60,626 bases of DNA from Acidobacteriota bacterium (GTDB lineage Bacteria; Acidobacteriota; Terriglobia; Terriglobales; Acidobacteriaceae). Position 1 is the stretch's first letter. Each line of letters begins with the position of its first letter. The stretch lies in the NCBI GenBank assembly GCA_021791875.1, contig JAJYVU010000015.1:1-60626 (forward strand). Reading direction: 5' to 3'. The notes beneath the pieces are model-generated. The model worked only from the letters and a program-made list of their open reading frames with translations, did no database searches and had not been told where the DNA came from. This document shows, piece after piece, positions 47,923 through 59,930 of this stretch. Made by a program: the position numbers and the translations under genes.

Positions 47923-48627
47923 ATGCCCTTGAGGATTCTGGTCGTCGACGATGAGCCCCAAATTGTACGCGTGCTGCGTGCCGCACTACAAAGCAACGGC
48001 TACGAAATCTTTACCGCCTCCAACGGAGCGGAAGCGCTCCAGGTATTTTTCGACGTCAATCCCGCGCTCGTGATCACCGACCTCGCCATGCCGGAGATGG
48101 ATGGCGTCGAGTTGACTCGCGAAATCCGGCAGCGGGCCTCTACCCCCGTCATCGTGGTTTCTGTTCGCAGTCAAGAGCAGGAAAAAATTCGCGCGCTCGA
48201 CGAAGGCGCCGACGATTACATCACCAAGCCATTCGCCATTCAGGAACTTCTGGCCCGCGTTCGCGTGCAGATTCGCCGCGCAGCCGAACGCGAGTCCGAA
48301 TCCGATTATGCGCGCCCCGTGATCACGGCTGGAGACTTCGAAATCAATACGGAGCGGCATCTGGTCCGCGTGCGCGGAGAAGAAATTCACCTCACGCCGA
48401 AAGAGTTCGAGCTGCTCCTGGTCTTCGCGCGTAATCCGGAACGCGTGCTCACTCATAAGACCCTGCTGAAGGCCATCTGGGGCCCGGCCGGCATGCATCA
48501 GCCGGAGAGCCTGCGAGTACTCGTCGGGCAGCTCCGAAGGAAAATTGAGCATGGCAGCAGCGCGCCGCAGTATATCCAGACAGAACCATGGATCGGCTAC
48601 CGCTTTATCCCTTCCGCAACCGCATGA
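47923..48627 (+). CDS. kdpE: KdpE-like response regulator
   Basis: 234 residues, OmpR/PhoB type: receiver domain (ILVVDDE, phospho-acceptor in LVITDLAMPEMDG, KPFAI) and a C-terminal winged helix (LTPKEFELLLVFARNPERVLTH, VLVGQLRRKIE). I place the start at ATG 47923, with GGAGG two bases upstream, instead of an upstream TTG. It lies directly before the kdp genes and an operator of 11-bp repeats, so it should activate kdpFABC at low potassium or high osmolarity. Confidence 0.92.
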   Translation: MPLRILVVDDEPQIVRVLRAALQSNGYEIFTASNGAEALQVFFDVNPALVITDLAMPEMDGVELTREIRQRASTPVIVVSVRSQEQEKIRALDEGADDYITKPFAIQELLARVRVQIRRAAERESESDYARPVITAGDFEINTERHLVRVRGEEIHLTPKEFELLLVFARNPERVLTHKTLLKAIWGPAGMHQPESLRVLVGQLRRKIEHGSSAPQYIQTEPWIGYRFIPSATA

Positions 48628-48653
48628 CAGCTTCTTCGCGGGCTGCCGGCTCC

Positions 48654-48692
48654 TTACACATTTTTTACACCTCTCTTACGCCCCCCTTAGCA
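48654..48692 (+). promoter_or_regulatory. KdpE-type operator, four 11-bp-spaced direct repeats
   Basis: TTACAC at 48654, TTACAC at 48665, TTACGC at 48676 and TTAGCA at 48687 start exactly 11 bp apart. Direct repeats at this spacing are the usual target of OmpR/PhoB-type regulators. The first two copies with T-rich spacer resemble the known E. coli KdpE site upstream of kdpF. It lies between kdpE and the first small kdp-linked ORF. Confidence 0.75.
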
Positions 48693-48733
48693 AACTCCGC
48701 GCTCCCATAGAGATGGAGTTGAGGTTCTCATGC

Positions 48734-48859
48734 ATGCATATCTGGTGGGGTTGGGCAATCGCCGCGGTTTCGGTTGGGTTGCTCCTCGTGATTCTGGTCG
48801 GATTCATCCGCGACAGCCGGCATCGAAGCAGTACATCAGGCCGGAAGAAATCGAATTAA
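48734..48859 (+). CDS. small single-span membrane protein upstream of kdp
   Basis: A 41-residue ORF: one hydrophobic helix (WAIAAVSVGLLLVILVGFI) followed by a basic, Ser-rich tail. GAGG lies nine bases before the ATG; an in-frame ATG at 48713 would add seven residues. It is the first ORF after the KdpE-type operator and so is likely in the kdp transcript. I recognise no family; it may be a small regulatory or accessory subunit. Confidence 0.5.
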   Translation: MHIWWGWAIAAVSVGLLLVILVGFIRDSRHRSSTSGRKKSN

Positions 48860-48995
48860 TACCGTGCACCTGCCATCATGGATGACCATCCTTATGGTCT
48901 TCTTATACGGATTTCGCTCACCTCTTATTGGAGCCAACGTTCCACCGCAAAGGACGTCAACACTCCTCTTCGCGTGACAGAAGGGAATCTATCTC

Positions 48996-49100
48996 ATGAA
49001 AGACCTCATCGCTATCAGCTGCACCACTATCTGCTTCGCTGCCGCATTGCTATACCTGAGAGCATGTCAGGCGCTCAAAAGGAACGGCAACCGTGGTTGA
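48996..49100 (+). CDS. small membrane protein preceding kdpF
   Basis: A 34-residue ORF with one hydrophobic helix (ISCTTICFAAALLYL) and the tail RACQALKR. AAGGGA stands before its ATG. Small proteins of this shape, often ending LYVRGCERL, occur just upstream of kdpF in other bacteria as far as I recall. Its stop lies inside kdpF, so the two are coupled. Role unknown. Confidence 0.6.
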   Translation: MKDLIAISCTTICFAAALLYLRACQALKRNGNRG

Positions 49101-49179
49101 AGATATTGTCCTGCTCGCACTCTCAACGGCGCTTCTCGTCTATCTCGTAATGACTCTTTTGTGGCCGGAGAAATTTTGA
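49093..49179 (+). CDS. kdpF: KdpF, small subunit of the K+ ATPase
   Basis: 28 residues from GTG 49093. A single hydrophobic helix ends with the typical LLWPEKF. KdpF stabilises the KdpABC complex. It overlaps the preceding small ORF by eight bases, and its TGA overlaps the kdpA ATG (TGATG). Confidence 0.85.
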   Translation: MVEDIVLLALSTALLVYLVMTLLWPEKF

Positions 49180-50951
49180 TGACTGTAAATGGATGGCTGC
49201 AGATTGGTGTATTTATCGCGGCAGTGTTGCTATGCGCCAAACCCATGGGCACATACATGGCCGCGGTATTCGAACGGCGGCGTACACGGCTCGACCCCAT
49301 TCTGCTGCCGATTGAGAAGCTGCTCTATCGCTGCACAGGTATTCGCGCAGACGAAGAAATGCATTGGACGGCATACTGCGCCTCGATGTTGACCTTCAGC
49401 GCGGCAACCTTGGTGCTGACTTACTTGATTGAGCGGCTCCAGCACTTTCTTCCTCTTAACCCGCAGCATCTTGGTCCCGTTTCTCCATATCTTGCATGGA
49501 ACACGGCTATCTCTTTTACGACCAACACCAACTGGCAGGCCTACTCGGGAGAAACCACCATGAGCTATCTCACCCAGATGCTCGGGTTGGCCACACATAA
49601 CTTCTGGTCTGCGGCTGTGGGTATCTCGCTGGCGATCGCTTTCATTCGGGGCATTGCGCGCAAAGAAATGAAAACCCTGGGCAACTTCTGGGTAGACATG
49701 ACGCGCTCCATCCTCTGGGTTCTGCTGCCAATCTGCATCGTCTATTCGCTGGCGCTGGTTTCGCAGGGCGTCATTCAAAACTTCCATCCCTACACCACGG
49801 CCCACCTTGTACAGCCGCAGACGCAAACAACAACCGCCGATGGAAAGACTGTCACCGTCACCGTGCCCACACAAACCATCGCACAGGGCCCCGTCGCTTC
49901 CCAGGAAGCCATCAAGATGCTTGGCACCAACGGCGGTGGATTCTTTAACGCCAACAGTGCCCACCCATTTGAGAACCCCACGCCCTTGAGCAACATGCTC
50001 GAGATGATTTCCATCTTCCTCATTCCGGCTGGACTGACCGTCACTCTTGGCCAGATGACAGGCTCGCCGCGGCACGGATGGGCCGTGCTCGGCGCTATGC
50101 TGATTCTCTGGTTTGTCGGTGTTACTACCTGTTATTGGGCAGAGTCACAGCCGAACCCTCTCTTTCATGGAGTCAACCAGCAAACCACCTCGCTGCAGCC
50201 AGGCGGAAATATGGAAGGCAAGGAAGTGCGCTTCGGAATCGCCGATTCCGCCCTCTTTGCCACCGTCACCACCGATGCAAGCTGCGGTGCCGTCAATTCC
50301 ATGCACGACTCCTTTACGCCGATTGGCGGCATGGTCCCACTGGTCAACATGATGTTGGGTGAAGTCATCTTTGGCGGCGTCGGCGCAGGCCTTTACGGCA
50401 TCCTCATCTTCGTCATCCTTGCCGTCTTCATCGCCGGGCTGATGGTGGGCCGCACGCCGGAATATCTCGGGAACAAGATACAAGCCTATGACGTGCAAAT
50501 GGCGATGCTGTACTTGTTGATCTTTCCGCTCATCATTCTTGGATTTTCCGCCGTGTCTGTGCTCACCCCGCATCTCGGCCTGCCGGGCATCACCAATCCC
50601 GGACCTCATGGACTTACTCAGATTCTCTATGCCTATAGCTCCACTGCCGGCAATAACGGCTCCGCATTCGCGGGCCTCAACGCCAATACGCCCTGGTACA
50701 ACCTGTCTCTGGGATTTGCCATGTTCATTGGGCGCTTCCTCATGATCGTGCCGATGCTCGCGCTTGCCGGAAGTCTCGCGCAAAAGAAGCATGTTCCAGA
50801 AACGCTGGGGACCTTCCCCGTGACGACGCCTCTCTTCACCGTTCTCTTGACCAGCGTGATTGTGATCGTCGGCGCGCTCACGTTCTTCCCCGCGCTCAGC
50901 CTTGGCCCCATCCTTGAACACCTGCTGCTGCACGCAGGCCGCACCTTCTAG
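49179..50951 (+). CDS. kdpA: KdpA, K+-channel-like subunit
   Basis: 590 residues, inner membrane, with the four pore-loop repeats of the SKT channel superfamily: [38 protein letters not shown] and [21 protein letters not shown] are visible selectivity regions. It selects and takes up K+ for the KdpFABC pump. I place the start at ATG 49179, which overlaps kdpF, rather than six codons earlier. Confidence 0.96.
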   Translation: MTVNGWLQIGVFIAAVLLCAKPMGTYMAAVFERRRTRLDPILLPIEKLLYRCTGIRADEEMHWTAYCASMLTFSAATLVLTYLIERLQHFLPLNPQHLGPVSPYLAWNTAISFTTNTNWQAYSGETTMSYLTQMLGLATHNFWSAAVGISLAIAFIRGIARKEMKTLGNFWVDMTRSILWVLLPICIVYSLALVSQGVIQNFHPYTTAHLVQPQTQTTTADGKTVTVTVPTQTIAQGPVASQEAIKMLGTNGGGFFNANSAHPFENPTPLSNMLEMISIFLIPAGLTVTLGQMTGSPRHGWAVLGAMLILWFVGVTTCYWAESQPNPLFHGVNQQTTSLQPGGNMEGKEVRFGIADSALFATVTTDASCGAVNSMHDSFTPIGGMVPLVNMMLGEVIFGGVGAGLYGILIFVILAVFIAGLMVGRTPEYLGNKIQAYDVQMAMLYLLIFPLIILGFSAVSVLTPHLGLPGITNPGPHGLTQILYAYSSTAGNNGSAFAGLNANTPWYNLSLGFAMFIGRFLMIVPMLALAGSLAQKKHVPETLGTFPVTTPLFTVLLTSVIVIVGALTFFPALSLGPILEHLLLHAGRTF

Positions 50952-50962
50952 TCAGGAACACG

Positions 50963-53014
50963 ATGAGCAACGAATTCCATCACTCCATGAAAGACCGCTC
51001 GCTCTTCAACGGCCCCATTGCACGCCGTGCAGCCGTGGATGCGGTGCTCAAGCTGAATCCGGCACGAATGCTCCGCAATCCGGTCATGTTTGTTGTAGAA
51101 GTCGGCAGCGTATTGACCACGGTATTGCTATTCACTGGTGAATCGCACACCGCCGGCCACTTCGCGTTTGACCTGCAGGTAACCCTCTGGCTCTGGTTCA
51201 CTGTGCTCTTCGCAAATTTCGCCGAGGCAATGGCTGAAGGTCGCGGTAAAGCACAGGCGGATGCGCTGCGTAAGGCAAAAGCTGAGACCGTAGCCTGTCT
51301 CATCACGGAGGCGGGCATCGAAGAGGTGCCTAGTTCCAAGCTGCGCGCCAGCGACGTCGTAAGGGTTGTTGCCGGACAAATCATTCCTGGCGATGGTGAG
51401 GTCATCGAGGGCATTGCTTCCGTCGATGAATCCGCCATCACCGGCGAATCCGCACCGGTGATTCGCGAAGCAGGCGGAGATCTTTCCGCCGTCACCGGCG
51501 GCACTCGCGTGCTCAGCGATGAAATTCTGGTTCGCATCACCTCAAATCCCGGCGAAACATTTCTCGATCGCATGATTGCACTGGTCGAAGGCGCACAACG
51601 TCAAAAAACGCCGAATGAAATTGCGCTTAACATTCTGCTGGCAGGACTCACAATCATCTTCCTGCTCGCGACCGTCACGCTGCAGCCATTTGCCATTTAC
51701 TCTGGGGCGCCGCAGTCCGTATTTGTTCTCGTCTCGCTGCTTGTCTGCCTCATCCCCACAACCATCGGTGGCTTGCTCTCTGCAATCGGCATTGCCGGCA
51801 TGGATCGCCTCGTGCAGCACAATGTGCTCGCCACTTCCGGCCGCGCTGTAGAGGCCGCCGGCGACGTGGATACTCTCCTGCTCGACAAAACTGGCACCAT
51901 CACCATTGGCAACCGCCAGGCAACGGAATTCATCCCCGCTCCCACGATCTCTGCCGAACGGCTGGCCGATGCGGCGCAACTCTCTTCGCTTTCCGATGAA
52001 ACACCGGAAGGGCGCTCTATCGTGGTGCTTGCAAAAGACCGTTACGGACTGCGTGGTCGCGAACTCTCCCATCACAACGCCGAGTTTGTTCCCTTCAGTG
52101 CAACCACGCGCATGTCCGGAGTCAATCTCGATGACCGCTTTATCCGCAAAGGTGCCGTCGATGCAATTCTCCAGCACCTGAAAGAGCACGGCAATGGAAT
52201 GCCTCCGGAAGTGCGTCAGGCCGTCGACAATGTCGCCCGCAGCGGCGGCACACCGCTCGTCGTTGCAGAAAACGGCCAGGCGCTCGGCGTGATTCATCTC
52301 AAGGACATTGTCAAAGGTGGCATGCGCGAGCGTTTCCACCAGTTGCGCGCGATGGGCATCCGCACCATCATGATCACTGGTGATAACCCACTCACGGCCG
52401 CGGCCATCGCGCGCGAAGCCGGCGTCGACGACTTCCTCGCTGAAGCACGGCCAAAAGACAAGATGGACCTCATCCGCCGTGAACAGGCCGAAGGCAAGCT
52501 GGTCGCCATGACCGGGGACGGCACCAACGACGCTCCCGCCCTGGCACAGGCCGATGTGGGTGTCGCCATGAGCAGCGGCACGCAGGCCGCCAAGGAAGCC
52601 GGCAACATGATCGACCTCGACTCCAACCCGACGAAACTCATCGAAATCGTCGCGATTGGCAAACAATTGCTCATGACGCGCGGCGCGCTCACAACCTTTT
52701 CCATTGCCAATGACATTGCCAAATACTTCGCCATCATCCCCGCGATGTTCGCCGGAGCATTCCCAGTTCTCTCGGCGCTCAACGTCATGCACCTCCATTC
52801 GCCGCAATCAGCTGTCCTATCGGCTGTCATCTTTAACGCCATCATCATCATCGCGCTCATTCCGCTGGCGCTCCGCGGAGTCAGATATCGCCCAGTGTCT
52901 GCCGCGGCACTGCTGCAGCGCAATCTGCTTATCTACGGTCTGGGTGGCGTTATCGTGCCATTCATCGGGATCAAACTCATCGATCTTGCCATCACCGCCA
53001 TGAGGCTCATATGA
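50963..53014 (+). CDS. kdpB: KdpB, P-type ATPase subunit
   Basis: 683 residues. Actuator motif ITGES, phosphorylated aspartate D308 in DKTGTIT, the nucleotide-binding KGAVDA segment, and hinge [20 protein letters not shown]. It hydrolyses ATP to drive K+ uptake through KdpA. It starts 11 bases after kdpA and overlaps kdpC by four. Confidence 0.97.
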   Translation: MSNEFHHSMKDRSLFNGPIARRAAVDAVLKLNPARMLRNPVMFVVEVGSVLTTVLLFTGESHTAGHFAFDLQVTLWLWFTVLFANFAEAMAEGRGKAQADALRKAKAETVACLITEAGIEEVPSSKLRASDVVRVVAGQIIPGDGEVIEGIASVDESAITGESAPVIREAGGDLSAVTGGTRVLSDEILVRITSNPGETFLDRMIALVEGAQRQKTPNEIALNILLAGLTIIFLLATVTLQPFAIYSGAPQSVFVLVSLLVCLIPTTIGGLLSAIGIAGMDRLVQHNVLATSGRAVEAAGDVDTLLLDKTGTITIGNRQATEFIPAPTISAERLADAAQLSSLSDETPEGRSIVVLAKDRYGLRGRELSHHNAEFVPFSATTRMSGVNLDDRFIRKGAVDAILQHLKEHGNGMPPEVRQAVDNVARSGGTPLVVAENGQALGVIHLKDIVKGGMRERFHQLRAMGIRTIMITGDNPLTAAAIAREAGVDDFLAEARPKDKMDLIRREQAEGKLVAMTGDGTNDAPALAQADVGVAMSSGTQAAKEAGNMIDLDSNPTKLIEIVAIGKQLLMTRGALTTFSIANDIAKYFAIIPAMFAGAFPVLSALNVMHLHSPQSAVLSAVIFNAIIIIALIPLALRGVRYRPVSAAALLQRNLLIYGLGGVIVPFIGIKLIDLAITAMRLI

Positions 53015-53565
53015 AACACCTGCGCATAGCAGTGCTTTACACGCTCATCTCGGCCGTCGTTCTTGGAATCGGCTATCCGCTGCTCATCACTGCCCTCGCA
53101 CAGTGGTTCTTCCCTCATCAGGCCAACGGCAGCCTCATCGTGCGCAGCGGAAAGGTCATCGGTTCGCAGCTCATCGGTCAAACATTTACCGGCCCCGAGT
53201 ATTTTCACAGCCGCCCTTCCGCCGCGGGCAACGGATACGATGCAACGGCATCGGGCGGCTCGAATCTTGCACCCACCAACCACATCCTCATTCAAGAGGT
53301 AGAACAGCGCGTCGCGGCTCAGCGGGTCGGCTCCGCGAAAGTCCCCGTCGACCTGGTCACTGCATCTGCCTCCGGTCTCGATCCGGACATCACTCCCGCG
53401 GCCGCCTACTATCAGGCTCCCCGCGTAGCCAAAGCGCGCCATTTGCAACTTGCAGCAGTGCGTGCGCTCATTGCGCAGCACATCACTCCGCGGCAATTCG
53501 GCCTGCTCGGTGAAAAGTGTGTCAACGTGCTGGAGTTGAACCTCGCTCTGAATCAAATGCACTGA
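53011..53565 (+). CDS. kdpC: KdpC subunit
   Basis: 184 residues: one N-terminal membrane helix and a periplasmic domain with [35 protein letters not shown] segment and the [17 protein letters not shown] motif. KdpC raises the ATP or K+ affinity of the complex. Start ATG overlaps the kdpB stop (ATGA). It is the last gene of the operon. Confidence 0.95.
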   Translation: MKHLRIAVLYTLISAVVLGIGYPLLITALAQWFFPHQANGSLIVRSGKVIGSQLIGQTFTGPEYFHSRPSAAGNGYDATASGGSNLAPTNHILIQEVEQRVAAQRVGSAKVPVDLVTASASGLDPDITPAAAYYQAPRVAKARHLQLAAVRALIAQHITPRQFGLLGEKCVNVLELNLALNQMH

Positions 53566-53886
53566 TCCACGGTCAACCCATCTCCATTGTCATCGTGATC
53601 TTTCTGGTCTCCGCACAGCACATACTTCCATGAAGCTTTCGTGCGCGAACTCCAGCTTGTCTACTTCCAGAGGATCCTGCGTTACACTGACCATTCCGTC
53701 CGGTCTAGAACAGTTTCACTGAAGGTATAAGGGAGAGCAAGGAAGTTGGCGTGGAGGTTCCATCAAAGAACGGCCACACCGGATCGAGCCAGGACACCTC
53801 ATCGCATCAGTGGAAATGCTCTAATCACCGTGTACCCCGGCCTGTCTGAACTGCCGTCTCGGAATCTTTAGGAGGACCCTTCCCTT
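53566..53886 (+). other. intergenic region after kdpC
   Basis: No gene, strong hairpin or convincing promoter is seen. AGGAGG about 11 bases before 53887 serves the next gene. Confidence 0.6.
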
Positions 53887-55704
53887 ATGCGTTTCCTCGT
53901 GCGAATGATTGCTCCGGTGTTGATCGCCGCACTCTCGGTTTCGGCTCTGGCCGCAGTGCCGAATGCCCACAATCTGCCGATAAGAGTCGGCGAGCGCGGC
54001 GTCGCCGTCGCCAATCCGCTCGTGCCGCAGCCGCCGAACCGCTCCTGCGTCGTTCCATTGTTCACCCACACACTTTTTGAGCCTCATGGGAATCCCACCG
54101 CCATGAGCGCGCTGCCCGATAGCTTCCGCTACACACCGCCCGCAAACTGCCACGGTCCATGGTCCAAAGTTGTCCTCGACGCGAATTTCGCTGTCACGGC
54201 TGGCCGGCAATACGACCGCACAGCAAGCATCTGGCTCGATGGTGTCAACCTCTTTTTCGGCACCACGGCGGAGCCATCGGCCCATCGCGCGCCGCATTGG
54301 CACATCGAGCGCGACCTCACTCGGTATGCCAGCCTCTTCCGCCATTCCGGCCAGGGCCAGGTGGTCCTCAACAATTGGGTCGACCACGTTTACACCGGCG
54401 TCATCAGTGGCAGTGCAAAGCTGATTTTCTACCCCGCCATCAAGGGAGCCGACATGCCAACGCCAGCCGATCGCGTCTACGGCTTGGACAGCGATCCGCT
54501 CGGCGCCCCTGTCAACGTGCAGACTTCGCACGATGCGCTCTCGCGATCCTTCCATTTCCCACGCAATATCGAGCGCGCTTATCTTGACGTCATCGCCCAA
54601 AGCCAGGCCACCGACGAGCAGTGGTACATGTGCATTGACAACGCCGATCTCCAGCCCACGCGCGAGTTTTCACTCGGCCCACCGGCCAGCGGCGACCCTC
54701 TTGAGCAGTGCGGCAACGGCAATTTCCGCGAAGTCGAAGTCAGCATCGATGGCCAGCCGGCGGGACGCGCGCCCGTCTACCCATGGACCTACACCGGAGG
54801 CGTCGACCCGTACCTGTGGCGCCCCACGCCAGACATCCAGACACTCAACTTTGTTCCTTATCGCATCGACCTCACGCCCTTTGCCGCGCTACTCGACAAT
54901 GGCAAGTCGCACACAATCGCCGTCCGCGTCATCGGCGCGCACCATTTCTTCAGTCTCGCGGCCAATCTCCTCGTTTATCTTGATCACGGACGCAAAGTGC
55001 TCACAGGACGCCTGGTTCAGAACACTCTCGCCGCCAACCGTGCGCGCCTTGCGCCCCGCGTCCAACGCCAATGGAAACCCGTGCCCCACGGCGAAATCGA
55101 TGGCCACGTCAACACTATCCAGCAAGGCGACTATGTCATCGCAGGAGATTTGAATACCTCTAGTGGCCTTGTCCGCACCCGCGTACAACAACAATCCGCT
55201 TTCTCCAATCGCCAGCTATTTCTGCATCCGGATGCAATTACCTACCACCAGATCATCGACATGAATATCCATGTCACCGACACTGTTACCACTTCACACG
55301 CCGGCAAAATCTCCACACAGGTTCGTTCCCTGACCTATCCCCAGCGTGTCGACGTCACCAAGCTCATGCATCCCAGCGGCAGTTTCACTGCCACCATCGG
55401 CATGCAGCAGGGGTACGTCAAGCGCCTCAACAACACGCGCAATGGCCACACTGTGTTCTGGTCAAAGCTTCATGATGCCATCGCCAGTCACGATACGGCC
55501 GTTTTCAACGCCGCCGGAACCGGCATCACCGGCTCGCGCGACCAGCACGGTCATCAGTCCTATCGCTTCAGCGACTCCCTCGGCAGTTGCTACGCACGCC
55601 GAATACAAAACCGCCGCGGAGCAGTCTCCGCCATCACTTCTGGCAATAGTTGCCCCAACGGCATCAATCATCTCAATTGGCGATCCCGGCCAAACGCCAT
55701 GTAA
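53887..55704 (+). CDS. secreted PNGase A-like peptide:N-glycanase
   Basis: 605 residues with a signal peptide (1-22). The mature protein follows the peptide-N4-(N-acetyl-beta-glucosaminyl)asparagine amidase A family: CVVPLFTHTLF, YTPPANCHGPWSKVVLD, GRQYDRTASIWLDGVNLFFGTTAEP and YLDVIAQSQATDEQWYMC. The family, best known from plants and fungi, removes whole N-glycans, including core alpha-1,3-fucosylated ones, from glycopeptides. Several conserved cysteines suggest folding in the periplasm or outside. Its likely job is release of glycans from plant or fungal glycoproteins in soil. It stands alone, convergent with katG. Confidence 0.88.
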   Translation: MRFLVRMIAPVLIAALSVSALAAVPNAHNLPIRVGERGVAVANPLVPQPPNRSCVVPLFTHTLFEPHGNPTAMSALPDSFRYTPPANCHGPWSKVVLDANFAVTAGRQYDRTASIWLDGVNLFFGTTAEPSAHRAPHWHIERDLTRYASLFRHSGQGQVVLNNWVDHVYTGVISGSAKLIFYPAIKGADMPTPADRVYGLDSDPLGAPVNVQTSHDALSRSFHFPRNIERAYLDVIAQSQATDEQWYMCIDNADLQPTREFSLGPPASGDPLEQCGNGNFREVEVSIDGQPAGRAPVYPWTYTGGVDPYLWRPTPDIQTLNFVPYRIDLTPFAALLDNGKSHTIAVRVIGAHHFFSLAANLLVYLDHGRKVLTGRLVQNTLAANRARLAPRVQRQWKPVPHGEIDGHVNTIQQGDYVIAGDLNTSSGLVRTRVQQQSAFSNRQLFLHPDAITYHQIIDMNIHVTDTVTTSHAGKISTQVRSLTYPQRVDVTKLMHPSGSFTATIGMQQGYVKRLNNTRNGHTVFWSKLHDAIASHDTAVFNAAGTGITGSRDQHGHQSYRFSDSLGSCYARRIQNRRGAVSAITSGNSCPNGINHLNWRSRPNAM

Positions 55705-55711
55705 TCGTGCA

Positions 55712-55761
55712 CCGGCTGGTACGAGTATCCGCGCCAGCCGGCGCCACACCAGCAGGTGTGG
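55712..55761. terminator. two hairpins between convergent genes
   Basis: CCGGCTGG (55712-55719) pairs with CCAGCCGG (55734-55741), and CCACACC (55744-55750) pairs with GGTGTGG (55755-55761) around a four-base loop. Both stems are perfect, but no T run follows, so termination is likely but not certain. Confidence 0.5.
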
Positions 55762-55888
55762 TATTCCAACGCGGCCCTTCATCCGTTCTCGTCACTCAAT
55801 AGCAGAGAACTTCGCCTTCTGCCTTGTCGATCCAAAGCGGATGAACAGCCGATCCGACGGTCGCACCTGATATTCTTCAGACCAGCTT

Positions 55889-58450
<2,562 letters not shown>

Positions 58451-58479
58451 TGGCCAACCAGCTTCTCATTCGCTATGAT
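58451..58479 (+). promoter_or_regulatory. promoter of the glutaredoxin-like gene
   Basis: TGGCCA (58451-58456) and TATGAT (58474-58479) are 17 bp apart. Transcription would begin near 58486, three or four bases before ATG 58490, so the mRNA would be almost leaderless. No Shine-Dalgarno is present, in agreement. Confidence 0.6.
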
Positions 58480-58489
58480 CTTTTTAATC

Positions 58490-58753
58490 ATGGAGTTACT
58501 TGTTTACTCTGCCAGTTGGTGCCGCGACTGCCGAGAAGCCAAGCGCTTTCTCGACAAACACGGTATCCCCTACACAGAGATAGACATAGAGGACACTCCA
58601 GGCGCCGCGCAGGAAGTCGTCCGCAATGTCGGCAAGCGCGCCATTCCCCAATTTGTCATCAACGGCGAATGGGTCCAGCCCTACCGTCCCGGGCGCGGCT
58701 TCCTCTACGCAGAAATGTCGGAGCGCCTCGGCCTCACGCAAAAGCAGCGCTGA
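58490..58753 (+). CDS. glutaredoxin-like thiol oxidoreductase
   Basis: 87 residues from ATG 58490. A thioredoxin fold with the active site WCRDC (residues 10-14) and the cis-proline loop AIPQFVINGEWVQPY. CxDC-type sites are found in NrdH/mycoredoxin-like proteins. It may reduce mixed disulfides or support ribonucleotide reductase. The ATG at 58475 falls in the predicted -10 box and is unlikely to be used. It lies near katG, but divergently, so a link to oxidative stress is only suggestive. Confidence 0.85.
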   Translation: MELLVYSASWCRDCREAKRFLDKHGIPYTEIDIEDTPGAAQEVVRNVGKRAIPQFVINGEWVQPYRPGRGFLYAEMSERLGLTQKQR

Positions 58754-58784
58754 ACCTCCACAGCCCCTCCACGATGGCGTCTCT

Positions 58785-59849
58785 CTACTCCCCTCGCGCG
58801 CTCTTCCTCAACCGGTCACAAATCGCCAGCCCGACACCCTCCGCCGTCGGCAGCGGACACACAATCACCGTCACCTCCTGAGCATCCAACTCTCGCATCG
58901 CTGCATACAACCGTTGTCCCAATTCCTCAGGACAATCCCACCGCCCCCACGGATACCCTCTTGCTGAAACGCCTTCCAGCGCCGCCTCAAACCGATCCGG
59001 AACCATCGCGCCCACCCGTTCACCAGCCAGCGCAGCTTCGGTCACCGTCCGCCGAAACGCTTCCACCTGCTCCGAACCGCTCCCGCCCACCAGCACCATC
59101 CTCGCTCGCGGAGCATAATGCCGCAGCCCCACTCCCGGCGAAGGCAGTGCCTCCGGCCTCCGCGTCGTTTCGGCTGGCGCGTAATACTCTACCGTCCCCG
59201 CGCACACGCCCCGCACCTGCTCTGCCGTGATCACGCCTGGCCGGTAAATAATCACGCAGCCATCCTCGCGCGGCTCCATCACCGTCGATTCCAGCCCGTG
59301 TGCCGTCTCGCCTCCATCCAGAATTGCGTCAATCCTGCCGCCCAGATCCGCAGCCACATGTTCGGCCCGCGTCGGGCTCGTATGTCCAAACCGGTTTGCG
59401 CTCGGCGCCGCCACCGGCACACCCGCCGCCCGAATCAGTTCCAGCGCCACCGGGTGTGCAGGCATCCGTACCCCTACCAGCGGCCGTCCCGCCGTCACCA
59501 CGTCGGGAACCTCATTCCGCTTCGGCAGCAGCAGCGTCATCGGTCCCGGCCAGAACACCTCCGCCAGCCGCCGCGCATTCTCATTCAGCTTTGCGGCCAC
59601 CCGTTCCAGCATCTCCGGTCCCGATACATGCACAATCAGCGGATCCCAACTCGGCCGCTCTTTCGCCGCAAAGATCCCCGCCACGGCTTCGGCGTCCAGC
59701 GCATTCGCGCCCAACCCGTAGACCGTCTCCGTCGGAAAGGCCACCGTCCCGCCACGGCGCAGAATCTCGGCCGCCCGCGCAATCGTCGCCCCGAACTCCT
59801 GCCCCTCGGGTGCTGCCGGATCCACCTTCAATCTGAGCGTCTCTTTCAT
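58785..59849 (-). CDS. threonylcarbamoyl-AMP synthase (Sua5 long form)
   Basis: 354 residues. The YrdC domain (~20-205) shows GGTVAFPTETVYGLGANA, KERPSWDPLIVHV, PGPMTLLL and PVAAPSANRFGHTSPT. The C-terminal Sua5 domain (~235-350) includes SPGVGLRHYAPRARMVLV. It makes threonylcarbamoyl-AMP from Thr, bicarbonate and ATP for the t6A modification of tRNAs that read ANN codons. It is convergent with the glutaredoxin-like gene and divergent from the CYTH gene. Confidence 0.93.
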   Translation of the reverse strand: MKETLRLKVDPAAPEGQEFGATIARAAEILRRGGTVAFPTETVYGLGANALDAEAVAGIFAAKERPSWDPLIVHVSGPEMLERVAAKLNENARRLAEVFWPGPMTLLLPKRNEVPDVVTAGRPLVGVRMPAHPVALELIRAAGVPVAAPSANRFGHTSPTRAEHVAADLGGRIDAILDGGETAHGLESTVMEPREDGCVIIYRPGVITAEQVRGVCAGTVEYYAPAETTRRPEALPSPGVGLRHYAPRARMVLVGGSGSEQVEAFRRTVTEAALAGERVGAMVPDRFEAALEGVSARGYPWGRWDCPEELGQRLYAAMRELDAQEVTVIVCPLPTAEGVGLAICDRLRKSARGE

Positions 59850-59918
59850 TTCTCTTTGCCTGAACTTTAATTATCCATGCCGCCCGCCACATCACATCTC
59901 ATCCCCACTGCAGGCGCA

Positions 59919-59924
59919 TATACT
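59919..59924 (+). promoter_or_regulatory. -10 box of the CYTH gene
   Basis: TATACT ends seven bases before ATG 59931, so the A of the ATG would be the first transcribed base: a leaderless message. The -35 region (ATCTCA) is poor. Confidence 0.5.
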
Positions 59925-59930
59925 GTCTGC

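Noticed and set aside
47882..47986. N-terminal extension of the KdpD-like kinase
   Set aside because: It would read antisense through the start of kdpE and adds Arg/Ser-rich residues with no match to the family.
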